DNA of 64,000 bases from Candidatus Saccharimonadota bacterium (lineage in GTDB: Bacteria > Patescibacteriota > Saccharimonadia > Saccharimonadales > Saccharimonadaceae), in contig JAECRG010000001.1 in NCBI GenBank assembly GCA_015999875.1, positions 421,330 through 485,329 on the forward strand, in the 5' to 3' direction. Position 1 is the first letter of the stretch. Every line of letters starts with the position of its first letter. Made by a program: the position numbers and the translations under genes. The notes under the pieces were generated by a model. It did not search any database and was not told the DNA's origin. It saw nothing but the letters and a program-made list of their open reading frames with translations. Below, one piece after another: positions 16,686 through 27,121 of the stretch.

Positions 16686-17018
16686 TTAAAATAATCTTCC
16701 ACCAACCGGAATAGCCTGGTCGGGTATGACTAGTATACAATCACCGTTACTGTCAGGCACACCTAGTGTCAGCACTTCTGATTTAGCGGGTCCTATTTGC
16801 CTGGATGGAAAATTCACTACACCCAATATTAGCTTACCTATAAGTTCATCTTTAGAATAATTTTGCGGTAGCTGGGCGCTTGATTTCTTGATACCAATCT
16901 CGTCACCGAAGTCAATAAGCAGCTTGTATGCCGGTTTTCTAGCTTCGGGGAAATCTTGAACTTCTACAATTTTCCCAACTCGTATGTCTAGTTTCTCAAA
17001 ATCATCATAAGTGGCCAT
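16686..17018 (-). CDS. csaA: CsaA-like tRNA-binding domain protein
   Basis: A 110-residue stand-alone EMAP-II/OB-fold tRNA-binding domain. FEKLDIRVGKIVEV, KKSSAQL and VNFPSRQIGPAKSEVL are hallmarks of CsaA. CsaA homologues bind tRNA and have been linked to chaperone and secretion activity in Bacillus. AGTATA (17027-17032), the complement of TATACT, lies 8 nt before the start, so the message is predicted to be leaderless. Length is normal for the family. Confidence 0.9.
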   Translation of the reverse strand: MATYDDFEKLDIRVGKIVEVQDFPEARKPAYKLLIDFGDEIGIKKSSAQLPQNYSKDELIGKLILGVVNFPSRQIGPAKSEVLTLGVPDSNGDCILVIPDQAIPVGGRLF

Positions 17019-17111
17019 ATACGACTAGTATAGCACCGTCCATACTGGTTAATATGCTCTCGCTGCATGTCACCCACAACTCAACCACACTTTTCGCGTT
17101 GCTTCCTCTCG

Positions 17112-18101
17112 CTATAGCTGCGCAAGCAATTCCGACACGGACTTTGTGAGGGTAAAGTGAGTCGTAGCTCGTTCCCTCTGTCCGCTTGTAGCGGCGCCTA
17201 GTTGTATCGCAGATTTGATGCCAGCAATAAGTGCCGCCGGATTGCGCTGTTCGACAAGTGTCAATAGACCGCAGTTTGTTTCTGGCAGGCCGCCAAGACT
17301 ACTCGCGATCACCCGACAGCCTGCGTGCTGAGCCTCGACAGACAACATGCCAAACGGCTCTTCAAATACCGATGGCATCAAAAGTATGTCCGTCTCGGCC
17401 AAAAGTACGGCCATGGAAGCAACGTCCCTTACTGGATCCACAAGGCGGGCGTATGGGTAGCTTTTAAGCATACTGGCGATGACCTTGCCTGTTTCAACAT
17501 GCTGGCCCGCCATGACGATCGTCATCTCCATATTCAGCCGCTTCACTTCTCGGTAATGCAACATTTCGAGTATAGTATAGATTCCTTTTTCTGGATGCAA
17601 GCGACCTGCATACAAAACCCGTGTCTTTTCGGTTGCGCCAGCTCGCTTCACGCTGCCAAATGCAGGATCGGCAAATGGCATTACCACTCGAATATCCCCA
17701 CTAGGCACGCCCAGATAGAGAGCCCATTGCTGTGCATTATAGATACTTGTTGCGAGTATGTTCTTACCTTGCACGTCTCGCATACGAGCTTTGCGGTCGA
17801 GTTTCGAGGGCACGACGCAATGAAGTAGTATAGTAGCCTTCGTCTTGGTCGGTACATCGTACGCTCGATTCACAAAGACAATATCCCCCTCTAGTTGGCT
17901 AATCTCGCGTTCGTCTGAAAACCCAAGGAACGGGATGTCAGGGAAATCACTGCGACTAGCGAATAAATTGCCGTTTGCAACGACAACCTGCGCGGCCAAT
18001 CCTTGGCGCAGAAGCTCCCTTACGTGTCCCGCGGTGAATGTTTCAGATCCACCAGCGCCGGATACCATAGCCTCTCCCGAGGGCCATATAAATGAAATCA
18101 T
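17112..18101 (-). CDS. Glycosyltransferase family 4 protein
   Basis: A 329-residue GT-B fold glycosyltransferase. The N-terminal domain has the glycine loop GAGGSET. The C-terminal domain has VLYAGRLHPEKGI and EEPFGMLSVEAQHAG, the EX7E motif that binds the nucleotide sugar in GT4. It should transfer a sugar to a glycan, lipid or secondary product; acceptor and donor are unknown. It is slightly short for GT4. An AAAGG Shine-Dalgarno precedes the ATG. No polysaccharide cluster surrounds it. Confidence 0.85.
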   Translation of the reverse strand: MISFIWPSGEAMVSGAGGSETFTAGHVRELLRQGLAAQVVVANGNLFASRSDFPDIPFLGFSDEREISQLEGDIVFVNRAYDVPTKTKATILLHCVVPSKLDRKARMRDVQGKNILATSIYNAQQWALYLGVPSGDIRVVMPFADPAFGSVKRAGATEKTRVLYAGRLHPEKGIYTILEMLHYREVKRLNMEMTIVMAGQHVETGKVIASMLKSYPYARLVDPVRDVASMAVLLAETDILLMPSVFEEPFGMLSVEAQHAGCRVIASSLGGLPETNCGLLTLVEQRNPAALIAGIKSAIQLGAATSGQRERATTHFTLTKSVSELLAQL

Positions 18102-18266
18102 GCTATACCTTTCGTAGTTTACGTCCTAAAGGATAAAGAAAAGCGGATTTGCCAAAGGCGGATTTCGAGTATAATCTAGTTGTGACTAATTATACAACAT
18201 ATTGGATATAAAAGATATGATGCACACCTTGCCATACAACCTACTTAGATAGTCACCACCCAGGGG

Positions 18267-18295
18267 ATCTCTTGTCTAGTACAGAGTCAAGAGAT
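18267..18295. other. Hairpin in a 286-nt intergenic region
   Basis: ATCTCTTG and CAAGAGAT form an 8-bp stem with a 13-nt loop between the glycosyltransferase start (18101) and the next gene (18388). The rest of this gap is A/T-rich and holds several TATAAT-like boxes and one TTGACA, but no convincing gene. Confidence 0.3.
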
Positions 18296-18387
18296 ACTAG
18301 CCCTCTTAAGTCATCATCTGCATATAAAGTTGACATATCTTTATAATAATTCTGTAAAATATCAAATAATATGCTACAATAGTCATC

Positions 18388-19986
18388 GTGAACCCACCAT
18401 CTCAAATGAGCCAGCTCGGCGACCTGCTCGTCGACTCACTCACCAGAATTGATGCCTACGAATCTGACGTCCTTGCCAAGCGCGAAAAGGAGACTATTCA
18501 TGTGCCTACTGTAGGCAGCAAGCTTTCGACTGCCTATGAACAACTCCGCAATGCTTCTGAGTATGCCGAAGACAATCTACTTCGACAAAGAGCTATCCGT
18601 CGCTATCTCAAGCGTGTGTTGTCGTTTCATGATCACATTGGTACCGCACCGTTTGCAGAAGAGCTAGTCACAGAACTAACGCAATCTGAGTATCTCCCCA
18701 ATGATTCGCTCACAAAAAGTGACATCAAGACAATTTCTAGCCACATTAAGAAGTACTATGGCGCATACTGGCAATACACGAAAATCGAGCCCCACAGTAA
18801 CAAGCGGCTCAAATTCCAAGAATGGGTACTTGATGTACTCAGTGTGCGTTGCGAACAAGTACTCCAGAGTAACATTCGCCAGCTGTCGTTTACGCATTTT
18901 GCTTTTACATACTTACAGCCTAAACTGACACTCCAAAAACTTGTGCGTGGCGGCGAGACGATTGACCCCAATGACTACTCGATAGTTCTCTATATTGCCA
19001 TCCAGCAAGCCATCCTAAAGTCAGACGCTGCATCAATCCGTGCAGCACTCCTCGATAGTTATCGACAAGATATTGGCCTTATTCATAACTTCGAAGCATT
19101 CAACGCAAAGTTTGACAGTTTATTTGACAGCAAAACCGTCGCGTACACAAGCCGCATAGTCAGTCGTAACGGTGCAACTCTTCGCATGCTATATAGTGGC
19201 TTTTATGCGCACAATGCGACGCTATCTACGCATGTATTTAAATCGGAGGATAGCCTAGATTACGCACTTCGTCAGCATGTAGAGCAAGAATACAACGCCC
19301 TCAACAAGCGCCTCGACAAGGGTATCTTACGCAGTATCGCGTTCCTACTCATTACCAAAAGTCTTATCGGACTTGGTATCGAGGTTCCTTACGATATATT
19401 TGTCGAGGGACATATACTTTGGCTGCCACTTATCCTAAACCTTTTCTTCCCATCTGTATTTATAGCCATATCACGACTCACCCTTTCCACTCCTACAGGG
19501 CGCAATACAGATGCCATCATCGCACAAGTTCGCGACATGCTATACGGAGATAGTGCATCGAAGTCGTATGCTGTCCGCATACCCAGAGCGACACCGTCTG
19601 CAGCATTCAATCTACTCTATGCGGTCATGTTTGTTGCAGTTTTTGCCGGTCTCTCCTACGTGCTTTACAAGCTACAGTTCAACATAGTACAGGGTGTTAT
19701 CTTCTTTGTTTTCCTCTCGACCGCAAGCTTCCTCGCGTTTCGTCTTTCGAACCAAATACGTGAAATTGAAGTTACGAGCTCGTCGCAAGGTTCACTTTCG
19801 CTTCTAAGAGACATCCTCTATATGCCGTTTATCTACGTAGGGCAGCAGATCTCATATCGCTACAGTAAAGTAAATATTGTTGCAACATTCCTAGATATAC
19901 TTATTGAACTACCCCTCAAGACAATTTTGCGTCTCGCGCGGCAGTGGACACAATTCCTCAACTCCAAAAAAGACGAATTAATCTAG
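18388..19986 (+). CDS. Large CPR-type membrane protein, unknown function
   Basis: A 532-residue protein. The N-terminal two thirds (about 1-300) is soluble, helical and charged, with no catalytic motif I can name. Membrane segments lie around 305-330, 340-365, 405-430 and 430-455, followed by an amphipathic C-terminus ending KKDELI. The start is GTG 18388, supported by TACAAT (18375-18380) ending 7 nt upstream. ATG 18406 is the alternative. It is convergent with the secretion-like operon, 6 nt from its end, with a small CTAGCC/GGCTAG hairpin across the junction. Function unknown. Confidence 0.6.
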   Translation: MNPPSQMSQLGDLLVDSLTRIDAYESDVLAKREKETIHVPTVGSKLSTAYEQLRNASEYAEDNLLRQRAIRRYLKRVLSFHDHIGTAPFAEELVTELTQSEYLPNDSLTKSDIKTISSHIKKYYGAYWQYTKIEPHSNKRLKFQEWVLDVLSVRCEQVLQSNIRQLSFTHFAFTYLQPKLTLQKLVRGGETIDPNDYSIVLYIAIQQAILKSDAASIRAALLDSYRQDIGLIHNFEAFNAKFDSLFDSKTVAYTSRIVSRNGATLRMLYSGFYAHNATLSTHVFKSEDSLDYALRQHVEQEYNALNKRLDKGILRSIAFLLITKSLIGLGIEVPYDIFVEGHILWLPLILNLFFPSVFIAISRLTLSTPTGRNTDAIIAQVRDMLYGDSASKSYAVRIPRATPSAAFNLLYAVMFVAVFAGLSYVLYKLQFNIVQGVIFFVFLSTASFLAFRLSNQIREIEVTSSSQGSLSLLRDILYMPFIYVGQQISYRYSKVNIVATFLDILIELPLKTILRLARQWTQFLNSKKDELI

Positions 19987-19992
19987 CCTTGG

Positions 19993-22695
19993 CTAGCTTG
20001 ATGATTTAAATATAATGTTGTTACTCGTATAAAAGTCGTCATGGCTATTTGGCACAGTATCTTCGTGCCAGCACTGGCGCGAACCAGACATGCCAGCCAG
20101 TACACCACAGGCCATAGTATAGCCTCTAAAATATTTCATCATCTCACTATCCTCGGCACACTTTTTGCCCGTATACCAATCTTGATCGACAGCACCGCCC
20201 CAGCCTAGTGCATAATAACTATTCGGCTTGGCAGTTGTGCCCTCCTCTTCTCGCAATAAACTTTTACCATTCGATGTACGCCGACCTTCGGAATCTACCT
20301 CGTCTTCGATATACTGCTCATCCTGCTGCTCGACAGCCATCCCCACACCGCCCAGAGGATCTTGGCGATTGGCGCAGTACTCTAGAAACTTAGCGTATTC
20401 TGTGAATTTATTTGGTTTACCGGTCTTGTTGTCGATATATGCTGCATTTGCGCCCTCTTGAGCTTCTTGCTTCATCCGGCCACCCTGAGCTGAGTCTGCG
20501 CCGACATCACGCGACTGCACGTCCTGTAGCGACTCTTGCGCATTGTCTGGGTGGGGTTTTGTCATGTACTCCAAAATATCGGAGATACTCAGATTAAGTT
20601 CTTCCATCGACATCGAATAGCGAGTGTTACAAGCAAAATCTGGTGTTATATATGCGGTAAGTTCTGCGGGCAAACCGCAAGTGACAGTATTAGTAGGAAG
20701 CAAGCGGGCCGCCTGAAAATGAATTGGCTGCGTATAGAATGCGTTGGCGCTGGTTTGAAGTAGCGATGCAAACGATACAGGCACGGATGATAGCAAAGAA
20801 ACGGTACTTTGCTGCCATGACGACATGGGTAGTGCGCGTCCGACTGGCGCCAACTTGGCCACAACACCACCAAGAAATGAATGTGGGTTTGTTGCATCCC
20901 ACGGAGTTGTACTCGCCAGCTCCTTCTCTTGCTGCTCGATGTCTTCGCGCGCCATTTTCGCTGCAGCGTAATATTCTGTGAACTTGAGCGTGTTTGTAGG
21001 TCGCATACCAAGTGTTTGTGCTCGGTCACCCAATATCGCACCGGCGCCTGCAAAGATAATGTTTTGTGCCTCAACTCCTCGTGTATCTGAGGTGTAGTTA
21101 TTCGCATCAGATTTGGTCGCAGCCTGCAAGTACGCCATCGGCAAAGCGGTTGATGCCTCCGGCGTGGTAGCAGATTTCACCATAGCCACGACAGAGGGAT
21201 ATGCAACCGGACAAAGCACCTGCTCTATCGGATCTTTAGCTGCCCCAATAATCCCCCCTGCAACGGCGCCAATATAACTCGCAAGTGGCATCGAGGCCGG
21301 CGACCAACATAAGCCACCTCTCTCTTGACTCATTTGTGCACCCGACATCCCTGCCGCACATAGGCCAGATGGGGTCCGGCTGCTCGCAGACGTCTGCACT
21401 GTATTCATGGCGCCCTTAAGGTACAGTGATCCGGGAACAGAAGGAACCATCGGTGCACGAAGTATTGCCAACTGCATAAGTGGAGATAGCTGTTGTTGCA
21501 CAGAAAAAATATCCGACGATGCAGATTCGCCAAGCGCTGGCACCTTGTAGGTACTAGCATCCATGCCGTTTTTGCCACCCTGTTCAAGTGGCTGTATAAG
21601 ATTATTTGCCAGTACGTCGACTGCGATATGGTTATCAGTCCTGTCGGCTATCGACTTGATATCATCCGCCACAGCTAAATAGTTCATCGCAAATCGCGCA
21701 ATTGAAATCATTTTAGCGCGTCGCACAGAATTTTCGGCCAGGTTACCGTAGGTTGCGAATGCACAGGCGAGCGCCATATGCGTATTCGCTTTATCAATAA
21801 GGTTCGGATAAATGTTGGATGTCCACTTACTTGACATCGTACTCAAACTTCCAAGGCTATAGATCCCTCTACCATTCTCGTCTATGCTATCTTGAGGTTT
21901 TCTGCTGTTTTCTGCTGCGTCAGCGGGGTCCTCACCTGTGGCGACATACCGAGGATCTCCATTTTCCACCCGATTATCAAAACTTTCTTTAAAATCTTTT
22001 GCTGTAGTGCCTCCCAGAGTATTATCTTGCTCTATGCCAAACTGCGCCAAAAGGCGTTCGAAGAACTGACGATCTTGATACATCCCCGTCCGAGAGCTGT
22101 ATACCTTATCGATTAAAGTATTCATATCGACATCTGATTTACGTGCCGAACTTAAGGACGAGGCATTTGCTGCGGTAAAACCCTTGGCGGGATACGCAAG
22201 AACCGGTACTTTATAGCGATCATTTGCAGCTTCGGTTGCCCCCGGAAGCATGAAGCCATATCGCTCAAAACGTTCTTTTAGCATAGGGCTCATTGTCTTA
22301 AATTTACATTCTATCGTTTCATCATCACAACCCGACCCCAGTTGGCCACCCAGAATGCGATTTGAATATGTATAATACGCATACAGACTATCATTGAGAT
22401 CATTTGAAAGCTGCTCTTTGTTGTTGATTAGCAGTAGCATTGGAGACATGAACATAATGGCCGAAACAGCTAGTACGAATACGGTACAGATGAATAATAC
22501 TGAGCCTACATGGCCAGTATGTATCTGCTCTATGAACCGCTCTTCTGTGTCGATATGCTTTTGGGAGTCAGTTTCGGTATCGCGAGTTGCTTTAAGTTTA
22601 CCCCCCGGCTGGCTCTCTAGCTGCTTCAGTAAGTTTTGCGACTCTCCTAGATGAGCTTTTGATTTACCACCTTCATCAGACACATCTGGCTTCAT
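19993..22695 (-). CDS. Very large exported protein of the secretion-like operon
   Basis: A 900-residue protein. A charged cytosolic segment (1-60) precedes one membrane helix (about 66-90, FICTVFVLAVSAIMFMSPML); the remaining 800 residues should be outside. Several cysteines (SGCDDETIECKF, GLCAAGM, LCPVAYP, TVTCGLP, FACNTR) could form disulfides. A glycine-rich hydrophobic stretch (SYIGAVAGGIIGAA) may be a second membrane segment. ATG 22695 overlaps the upstream stop as TGATG, indicating coupled translation. It is the last gene of a four-gene operon with a VirB6/TrbL-like protein and a membrane Clp ATPase. I recognise no domain; it may be an extracellular part of the machine. Confidence 0.55.
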   Translation of the reverse strand: MKPDVSDEGGKSKAHLGESQNLLKQLESQPGGKLKATRDTETDSQKHIDTEERFIEQIHTGHVGSVLFICTVFVLAVSAIMFMSPMLLLINNKEQLSNDLNDSLYAYYTYSNRILGGQLGSGCDDETIECKFKTMSPMLKERFERYGFMLPGATEAANDRYKVPVLAYPAKGFTAANASSLSSARKSDVDMNTLIDKVYSSRTGMYQDRQFFERLLAQFGIEQDNTLGGTTAKDFKESFDNRVENGDPRYVATGEDPADAAENSRKPQDSIDENGRGIYSLGSLSTMSSKWTSNIYPNLIDKANTHMALACAFATYGNLAENSVRRAKMISIARFAMNYLAVADDIKSIADRTDNHIAVDVLANNLIQPLEQGGKNGMDASTYKVPALGESASSDIFSVQQQLSPLMQLAILRAPMVPSVPGSLYLKGAMNTVQTSASSRTPSGLCAAGMSGAQMSQERGGLCWSPASMPLASYIGAVAGGIIGAAKDPIEQVLCPVAYPSVVAMVKSATTPEASTALPMAYLQAATKSDANNYTSDTRGVEAQNIIFAGAGAILGDRAQTLGMRPTNTLKFTEYYAAAKMAREDIEQQEKELASTTPWDATNPHSFLGGVVAKLAPVGRALPMSSWQQSTVSLLSSVPVSFASLLQTSANAFYTQPIHFQAARLLPTNTVTCGLPAELTAYITPDFACNTRYSMSMEELNLSISDILEYMTKPHPDNAQESLQDVQSRDVGADSAQGGRMKQEAQEGANAAYIDNKTGKPNKFTEYAKFLEYCANRQDPLGGVGMAVEQQDEQYIEDEVDSEGRRTSNGKSLLREEEGTTAKPNSYYALGWGGAVDQDWYTGKKCAEDSEMMKYFRGYTMACGVLAGMSGSRQCWHEDTVPNSHDDFYTSNNIIFKSSS

Positions 22696-24665
22696 CACTT
22701 ACTACCGAGATCACTATTTTTGTCTACAGGATCGGTCTCTTGCACCAACAAATCCTGCGTTTCAGCAACGTACTTAGCTGCACGTGCTTTCGCAAGTAAC
22801 TCATTGTTATCTTGCGCCAGTCTACGCGGTGCATAACCCGTGCCGCTCGCAACACCACCCGACATTCCAGCCAAAGCCTCAGCAGCTCCGGGCGAAGTAA
22901 TTTGCTGCACAATAACTGGTGCACCGCCCTGAGGTGACGATATCGGTGCCGAGCCTTGTGGCGCTATGCCCGCGCCACCCGTGCTGGGTGGACGATACGC
23001 ATCTTGTGGAGCCTGGTCTCCGCCTCCACTTCCATTATTACCACTGCTACCACTACCGTTTTTGCCATCTCGGTTTAGTGAGCTAATACCCGCAGACTTC
23101 TTCTCGTCCTCTTGCTTCTCGTCTTTTTTACCATCATTTCCACCCGTAGCAACAACTGCGCCCACCGCACTACTACCCTTGCCGAGGCTTTCGAGCAAAT
23201 ATGCCTCTGACGCCTTCAGGTCAATTCCCTCGTAACTATTAATGTTAAGCCCACCGTCACTCGCGTCGCCCACTCTATCCTGGTAGCGCTGCAGGGCTTG
23301 CGAATACACCTCCTGCGGAGTGCTACTGGATGCACTTGCGCCAGAGCGGATTTCGCCCAGTCTTTGCTGCACCTGGTCATCGAAACGTGCTTGTTCAGGA
23401 CTTTTCGTGGCATGCTTACCACGTCCGCGGTGAGCTCCAGTAGCCCTGCTGAATATCGAGGTACTCTCTCCCTCCTTAGCCACGTTCAGCTGCTGCAGTC
23501 GGTTGATGCCACGCAGCATCATCGACTGCTTATTCATGTCCATAGTAGTCTGTTCACGCTGCTTAGCCTTTTCCTCACGTTCCTTAGAGGATCTGCGGAA
23601 ACCATCTCGCGAAACACGTGCGCCAGCAGCATCAATGCCGTTCGTGACAGCCTTGAAGGCATACCACGTGCCGACCAGGGGTAGCACCGCCGCGCCGGCA
23701 GCAACAAGATAAAGTGTCGCGCTTCCAGACTTCTTATTAACTATAATGTCGTCGTTTTCAACCTGATAATCACTCCCGCCCGCCTTAAGGATTGAGGCAC
23801 TTACAATTTGCCCTGTACCAATCAGTACCGATATTACCGGAAACAGCAAAAGTGTGTGCACAAAAAGTTTGAGCCACTTCGAGAAATAGTCAGACGTGTT
23901 GGGAAGCAAGTATGCGACAAAAGCCAGTGGGGCAATCAGCGCGAGAGCTACGACCAATACCTTTCGTATTATCAGAAGTACTATTAGTACTGAGCAAATA
24001 ATCGCCGCAGACATGACAATTGCCGCCAGCGGAGCTAGCAGTGGCCACGCTATATCACTTTTTGTCATTACTCCATTTGCAATACTCGACAACGGATTGA
24101 TATCTTCGCCCAGCTTGCTAGCAATCGGCATAGCCGAAGCACCGATGTTTTTAGCAACACCCTCCACAAGAGCCTGCTGTATCCACACTCCAACAATGTT
24201 TGAGATGTCTATCATAACTTGACATATATAAAACGAAGCCTGGACAAATATTACTGCGACTATAAACCTCGGTACCAGTCGTTTTAAGTTGTAGTTACCA
24301 ATACCCTGACCAGTCATAAGCGAGTAAACTATGAGTAAAAATGCTATCACAAACAGCACATTAGCAATAGTTCGTACAATTGCACCCGCTTGAGCTGCCC
24401 CGCTACCACTATTAAATAGGCCTATTTCTAGCTGCGTAAAAGACTGCACCATGAAGGTGAAAGCAAAGTCTCCAGCAGTAGCGGTGGCAGTGAGTACTGG
24501 ACACAGCACCCAGCCTAGGTTTTCGTAGGAACAGGTTGTGACACTTCCGTTACCAGATCCAGGCAGAATCTCATCTGCGGAAACAGCATTTGCCACCGAC
24601 GAATACGAAAAAGCAAGCAGCAAAGTCAGAATGCCAGTTGCAACTAAAAGCCCTAATCGTTTCAT
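22695..24665 (-). CDS. VirB6/TrbL-like polytopic membrane protein
   Basis: A 656-residue protein. The signal-like first helix (to about 27) is followed by at least five more membrane helices up to residue 330, including VLLIIRKVLVVALALIAPLAFVAY and LFVHTLLLFPVISVLIGTG. This pattern, with the conserved aromatic/Pro-rich helix, is typical of VirB6/TrbL-type inner-membrane channel components of type IV secretion systems. The C-terminal 300 residues are soluble, Gly/Ser/Gln-rich and probably disordered. It overlaps the upstream Clp gene by 4 nt (ATGA). No VirB4 ATPase lies in the window, so the T4SS assignment is by architecture only. Confidence 0.6.
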   Translation of the reverse strand: MKRLGLLVATGILTLLLAFSYSSVANAVSADEILPGSGNGSVTTCSYENLGWVLCPVLTATATAGDFAFTFMVQSFTQLEIGLFNSGSGAAQAGAIVRTIANVLFVIAFLLIVYSLMTGQGIGNYNLKRLVPRFIVAVIFVQASFYICQVMIDISNIVGVWIQQALVEGVAKNIGASAMPIASKLGEDINPLSSIANGVMTKSDIAWPLLAPLAAIVMSAAIICSVLIVLLIIRKVLVVALALIAPLAFVAYLLPNTSDYFSKWLKLFVHTLLLFPVISVLIGTGQIVSASILKAGGSDYQVENDDIIVNKKSGSATLYLVAAGAAVLPLVGTWYAFKAVTNGIDAAGARVSRDGFRRSSKEREEKAKQREQTTMDMNKQSMMLRGINRLQQLNVAKEGESTSIFSRATGAHRGRGKHATKSPEQARFDDQVQQRLGEIRSGASASSSTPQEVYSQALQRYQDRVGDASDGGLNINSYEGIDLKASEAYLLESLGKGSSAVGAVVATGGNDGKKDEKQEDEKKSAGISSLNRDGKNGSGSSGNNGSGGGDQAPQDAYRPPSTGGAGIAPQGSAPISSPQGGAPVIVQQITSPGAAEALAGMSGGVASGTGYAPRRLAQDNNELLAKARAAKYVAETQDLLVQETDPVDKNSDLGSK

Positions 24666-27121
24666 ATAGCACCCCTTGAGTCAGCCGGGGGAGTGTTTTC
24701 TTGCGCGATACTGTTGGCGGCCACCTCAGCACCAAGTATGCCCTGCACTTGCTCAAGTGAGATATGCATAGCTGTACCTGGTGTCACGTTGCCCCCCAAC
24801 ATTTCTTTTGCGACTGTGTTTTCGATCGCCCGCTGCACAACACGTCGCATTGGACGCGCGCCCAGCCGCGGATCATAGCCTTTATCTACTAAGTATAGTT
24901 TAGCATCCCCTGCTACGTCTACAGAAACTTTTTGGAGTGCCAATGTCTTATTGACGCCCGCTATCATGAGATCGATGACTTGCAGTAAATCAGCCTTACT
25001 GAGCGGAGTGAACGTCACTATCTCATCAAAACGGTTAAGGAATTCTGGTCGGAATTGGTTGCTACTGATCAGCTCATCTATATACTGCTGCTCGAACTGC
25101 TCTACCTGAATGCCTTTTTCGATATACTCCCGGATACGATCTGCCCCAGCATTACTGGTGGCGATCACAATTGCGTCGCGAAAACTCACTTCACGGTTTT
25201 TGATATCGCGCAGAATACCCTCGTCGAGCAGCTGGAGCAATGTAGTTAGCACGTTAGGGTGCGCTTTTTCTATCTCATCGAGCAAAATCACGCTAAACGG
25301 CTGCTTCATCACCTGCGCAGTGAGGCTATTGGGGTCATCAGCACCATCAGCGATGAGGCGGCTTACGTCGCCGAGCGTAACATACTCGTTCAGATCGAGT
25401 CGTATCATTCGACCTTCGCCACCAAAATACACGTCAGCCAAAGCCTTGGCCAACTCAGTCTTACCGACACCAGTCGGGCCAAGAAATAGAAATGTCCCGA
25501 TCGGACGATCTTGATTGCGCACACCAGCTCGTGCACGACGCAACGCATCACTTACCACCTGGACAGCCCTTTTTTGATTAATCATGCGCTCATGTATTTT
25601 GTCTTCTAGGTTTAGAAGTGTCTCACGTTCAGCACCCGCATCAGCTACGCCAACCTTCACGTTCATCGTTTGTTCAATGGCCTGTTGCACAGAATTTGCC
25701 GTCACAAGCTTGCCACCTTCTCCGTAGCTAGCCGCTGTCTCAAGTAGCTTCAAGGCTCGACCTGGCATTTCAAGATCATGAATATAACGCTCACTCAAAC
25801 GATATGCCTCTGCAAGTGACTGATACATATAACTCACCTTACGCTGGTACTCAGTCATAATAAGCTGGTCTTGCATGACCGCAATCGTCTCTTCGCGACT
25901 TGCTGGCCCAATGCTGATTCGGTTTAGTGCGTTCACAAGCCCTGGATTGCGCTGTCCAATCTGCAGCAGTCGATGCTCGTCCATCGTCAAGATTATACGT
26001 AGGTTACCAGCCTCAAGAATCGGCAATAGCACATTTGTCAGATCGACAGAACCGACACCCTCTTCAAAGAATAGTTGCGCGTTATCAAGACAAATAATTA
26101 TATTCTTTGCCCTATAGGCCTCAGTAAGCACACGCATCACAAGCCCCTCTAGCTCACCTCTTCCTGGAGCCGCAGATATCAATGCAGACGAATCAAGTAA
26201 GAATACCTGCCGAAATTTGAGACTCGATGGCACATGCGCCTCTGCATCGAGCAATCGCTCAGCAAATGCATGCAGCAAAGTTGTCTTACCCACGCCCTCT
26301 GGACCAACAATAGCTGCATTTTGTCGACCATTCGTACCGAGCGTGTCGACAAGCTGATCGAGAGCTCGCAGGTGGCTATCAAGCTCTACGGTAAACGAGC
26401 TGTTGCGGCCTTCGCTCAGATTAACACCGAAACGCTTGAGCAGTGGCACATAACCAAATGACCAATCGCGCGCAATACCACCCGTGCGTCTAGGAGCGGC
26501 GTGCTGGCCTATGAGATCCTGAATGTGATTGTACCAACGTACGCCACTGATAATATCTTCAAACTCGAGATGCATCTGGGCAAGTAGCATTTCGTGATCG
26601 GAAAATTGCTGTATCAATGCTGCTGCTACAACACCTCCGTGCATGAGTGAACTGTTTGTCTGGATTTGCAATTCACGCGCCCCTACCCATAAATCATCTG
26701 TAAGCTTCACGTCATCGCTTGCAATGTTCATTAAGAAATTTGCCGTCACTCCGAAGCGAACTGCCATAAATTGTCCTGCTTGCGATCTACCCACAAGCTC
26801 GGCCACTTGGTTTGGCGTAGCATGATCTGGCAAACCAGCCAAAATCGAGGACTCAAGCCATGAGTCGACTGATTCTCGACCCTTTTCCGGAGGTAGTGAT
26901 TTAAGTTCTCCGTTGTACCACTCGACAAACATCGCCGGCACAGCCGCAAAGCCAAACAAAAGCCACCCGATAGCCACACCAAACATCACAAGCACAACCC
27001 CAGCCACACCTAGCGTAACCACGGTAAGCGTCAGCAGCACAACCACCGGACGAGTCATAAGTTTCGCAACATGCGCCTTCGAGGTACGTTCACTCGAAAG
27101 ATTGAGTGTTAGAATTGCCAT
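24662..27121 (-). CDS. Membrane-anchored Clp-type double AAA+ ATPase
   Basis: About 819 residues. Two membrane helices (about 25-70, VVVLLTLTVVTLGVAGVVLV) precede a helical region resembling a degenerate Clp N-domain, then two AAA+ modules. D1 has Walker A GPEGVGKTT, but its Walker B reads IICLDNAQ, lacking the catalytic Glu. D2 has GPTGVGKTE, VILLDEIEKAH, sensor ATSNAGA, RPEFLNRFDEIV and GARPMRR, all intact. No LGF/IGF ClpP-docking tripeptide is seen in D2. It is therefore probably a stand-alone unfoldase at the membrane, perhaps feeding or remodelling substrates of the adjacent secretion-like proteins. ATG 27121 overlaps the upstream gene; ATG 27130 is also possible. Confidence 0.75.
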   Translation of the reverse strand: MAILTLNLSSERTSKAHVAKLMTRPVVVLLTLTVVTLGVAGVVLVMFGVAIGWLLFGFAAVPAMFVEWYNGELKSLPPEKGRESVDSWLESSILAGLPDHATPNQVAELVGRSQAGQFMAVRFGVTANFLMNIASDDVKLTDDLWVGARELQIQTNSSLMHGGVVAAALIQQFSDHEMLLAQMHLEFEDIISGVRWYNHIQDLIGQHAAPRRTGGIARDWSFGYVPLLKRFGVNLSEGRNSSFTVELDSHLRALDQLVDTLGTNGRQNAAIVGPEGVGKTTLLHAFAERLLDAEAHVPSSLKFRQVFLLDSSALISAAPGRGELEGLVMRVLTEAYRAKNIIICLDNAQLFFEEGVGSVDLTNVLLPILEAGNLRIILTMDEHRLLQIGQRNPGLVNALNRISIGPASREETIAVMQDQLIMTEYQRKVSYMYQSLAEAYRLSERYIHDLEMPGRALKLLETAASYGEGGKLVTANSVQQAIEQTMNVKVGVADAGAERETLLNLEDKIHERMINQKRAVQVVSDALRRARAGVRNQDRPIGTFLFLGPTGVGKTELAKALADVYFGGEGRMIRLDLNEYVTLGDVSRLIADGADDPNSLTAQVMKQPFSVILLDEIEKAHPNVLTTLLQLLDEGILRDIKNREVSFRDAIVIATSNAGADRIREYIEKGIQVEQFEQQYIDELISSNQFRPEFLNRFDEIVTFTPLSKADLLQVIDLMIAGVNKTLALQKVSVDVAGDAKLYLVDKGYDPRLGARPMRRVVQRAIENTVAKEMLGGNVTPGTAMHISLEQVQGILGAEVAANSIAQENTPPADSRGAI

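Noticed and set aside
18178-18254. Two micro-frames of 9 and 11 codons after TATAAT-like boxes
   Set aside because: Too short to judge, no neighbour relation and no composition signal beyond A/T-richness.
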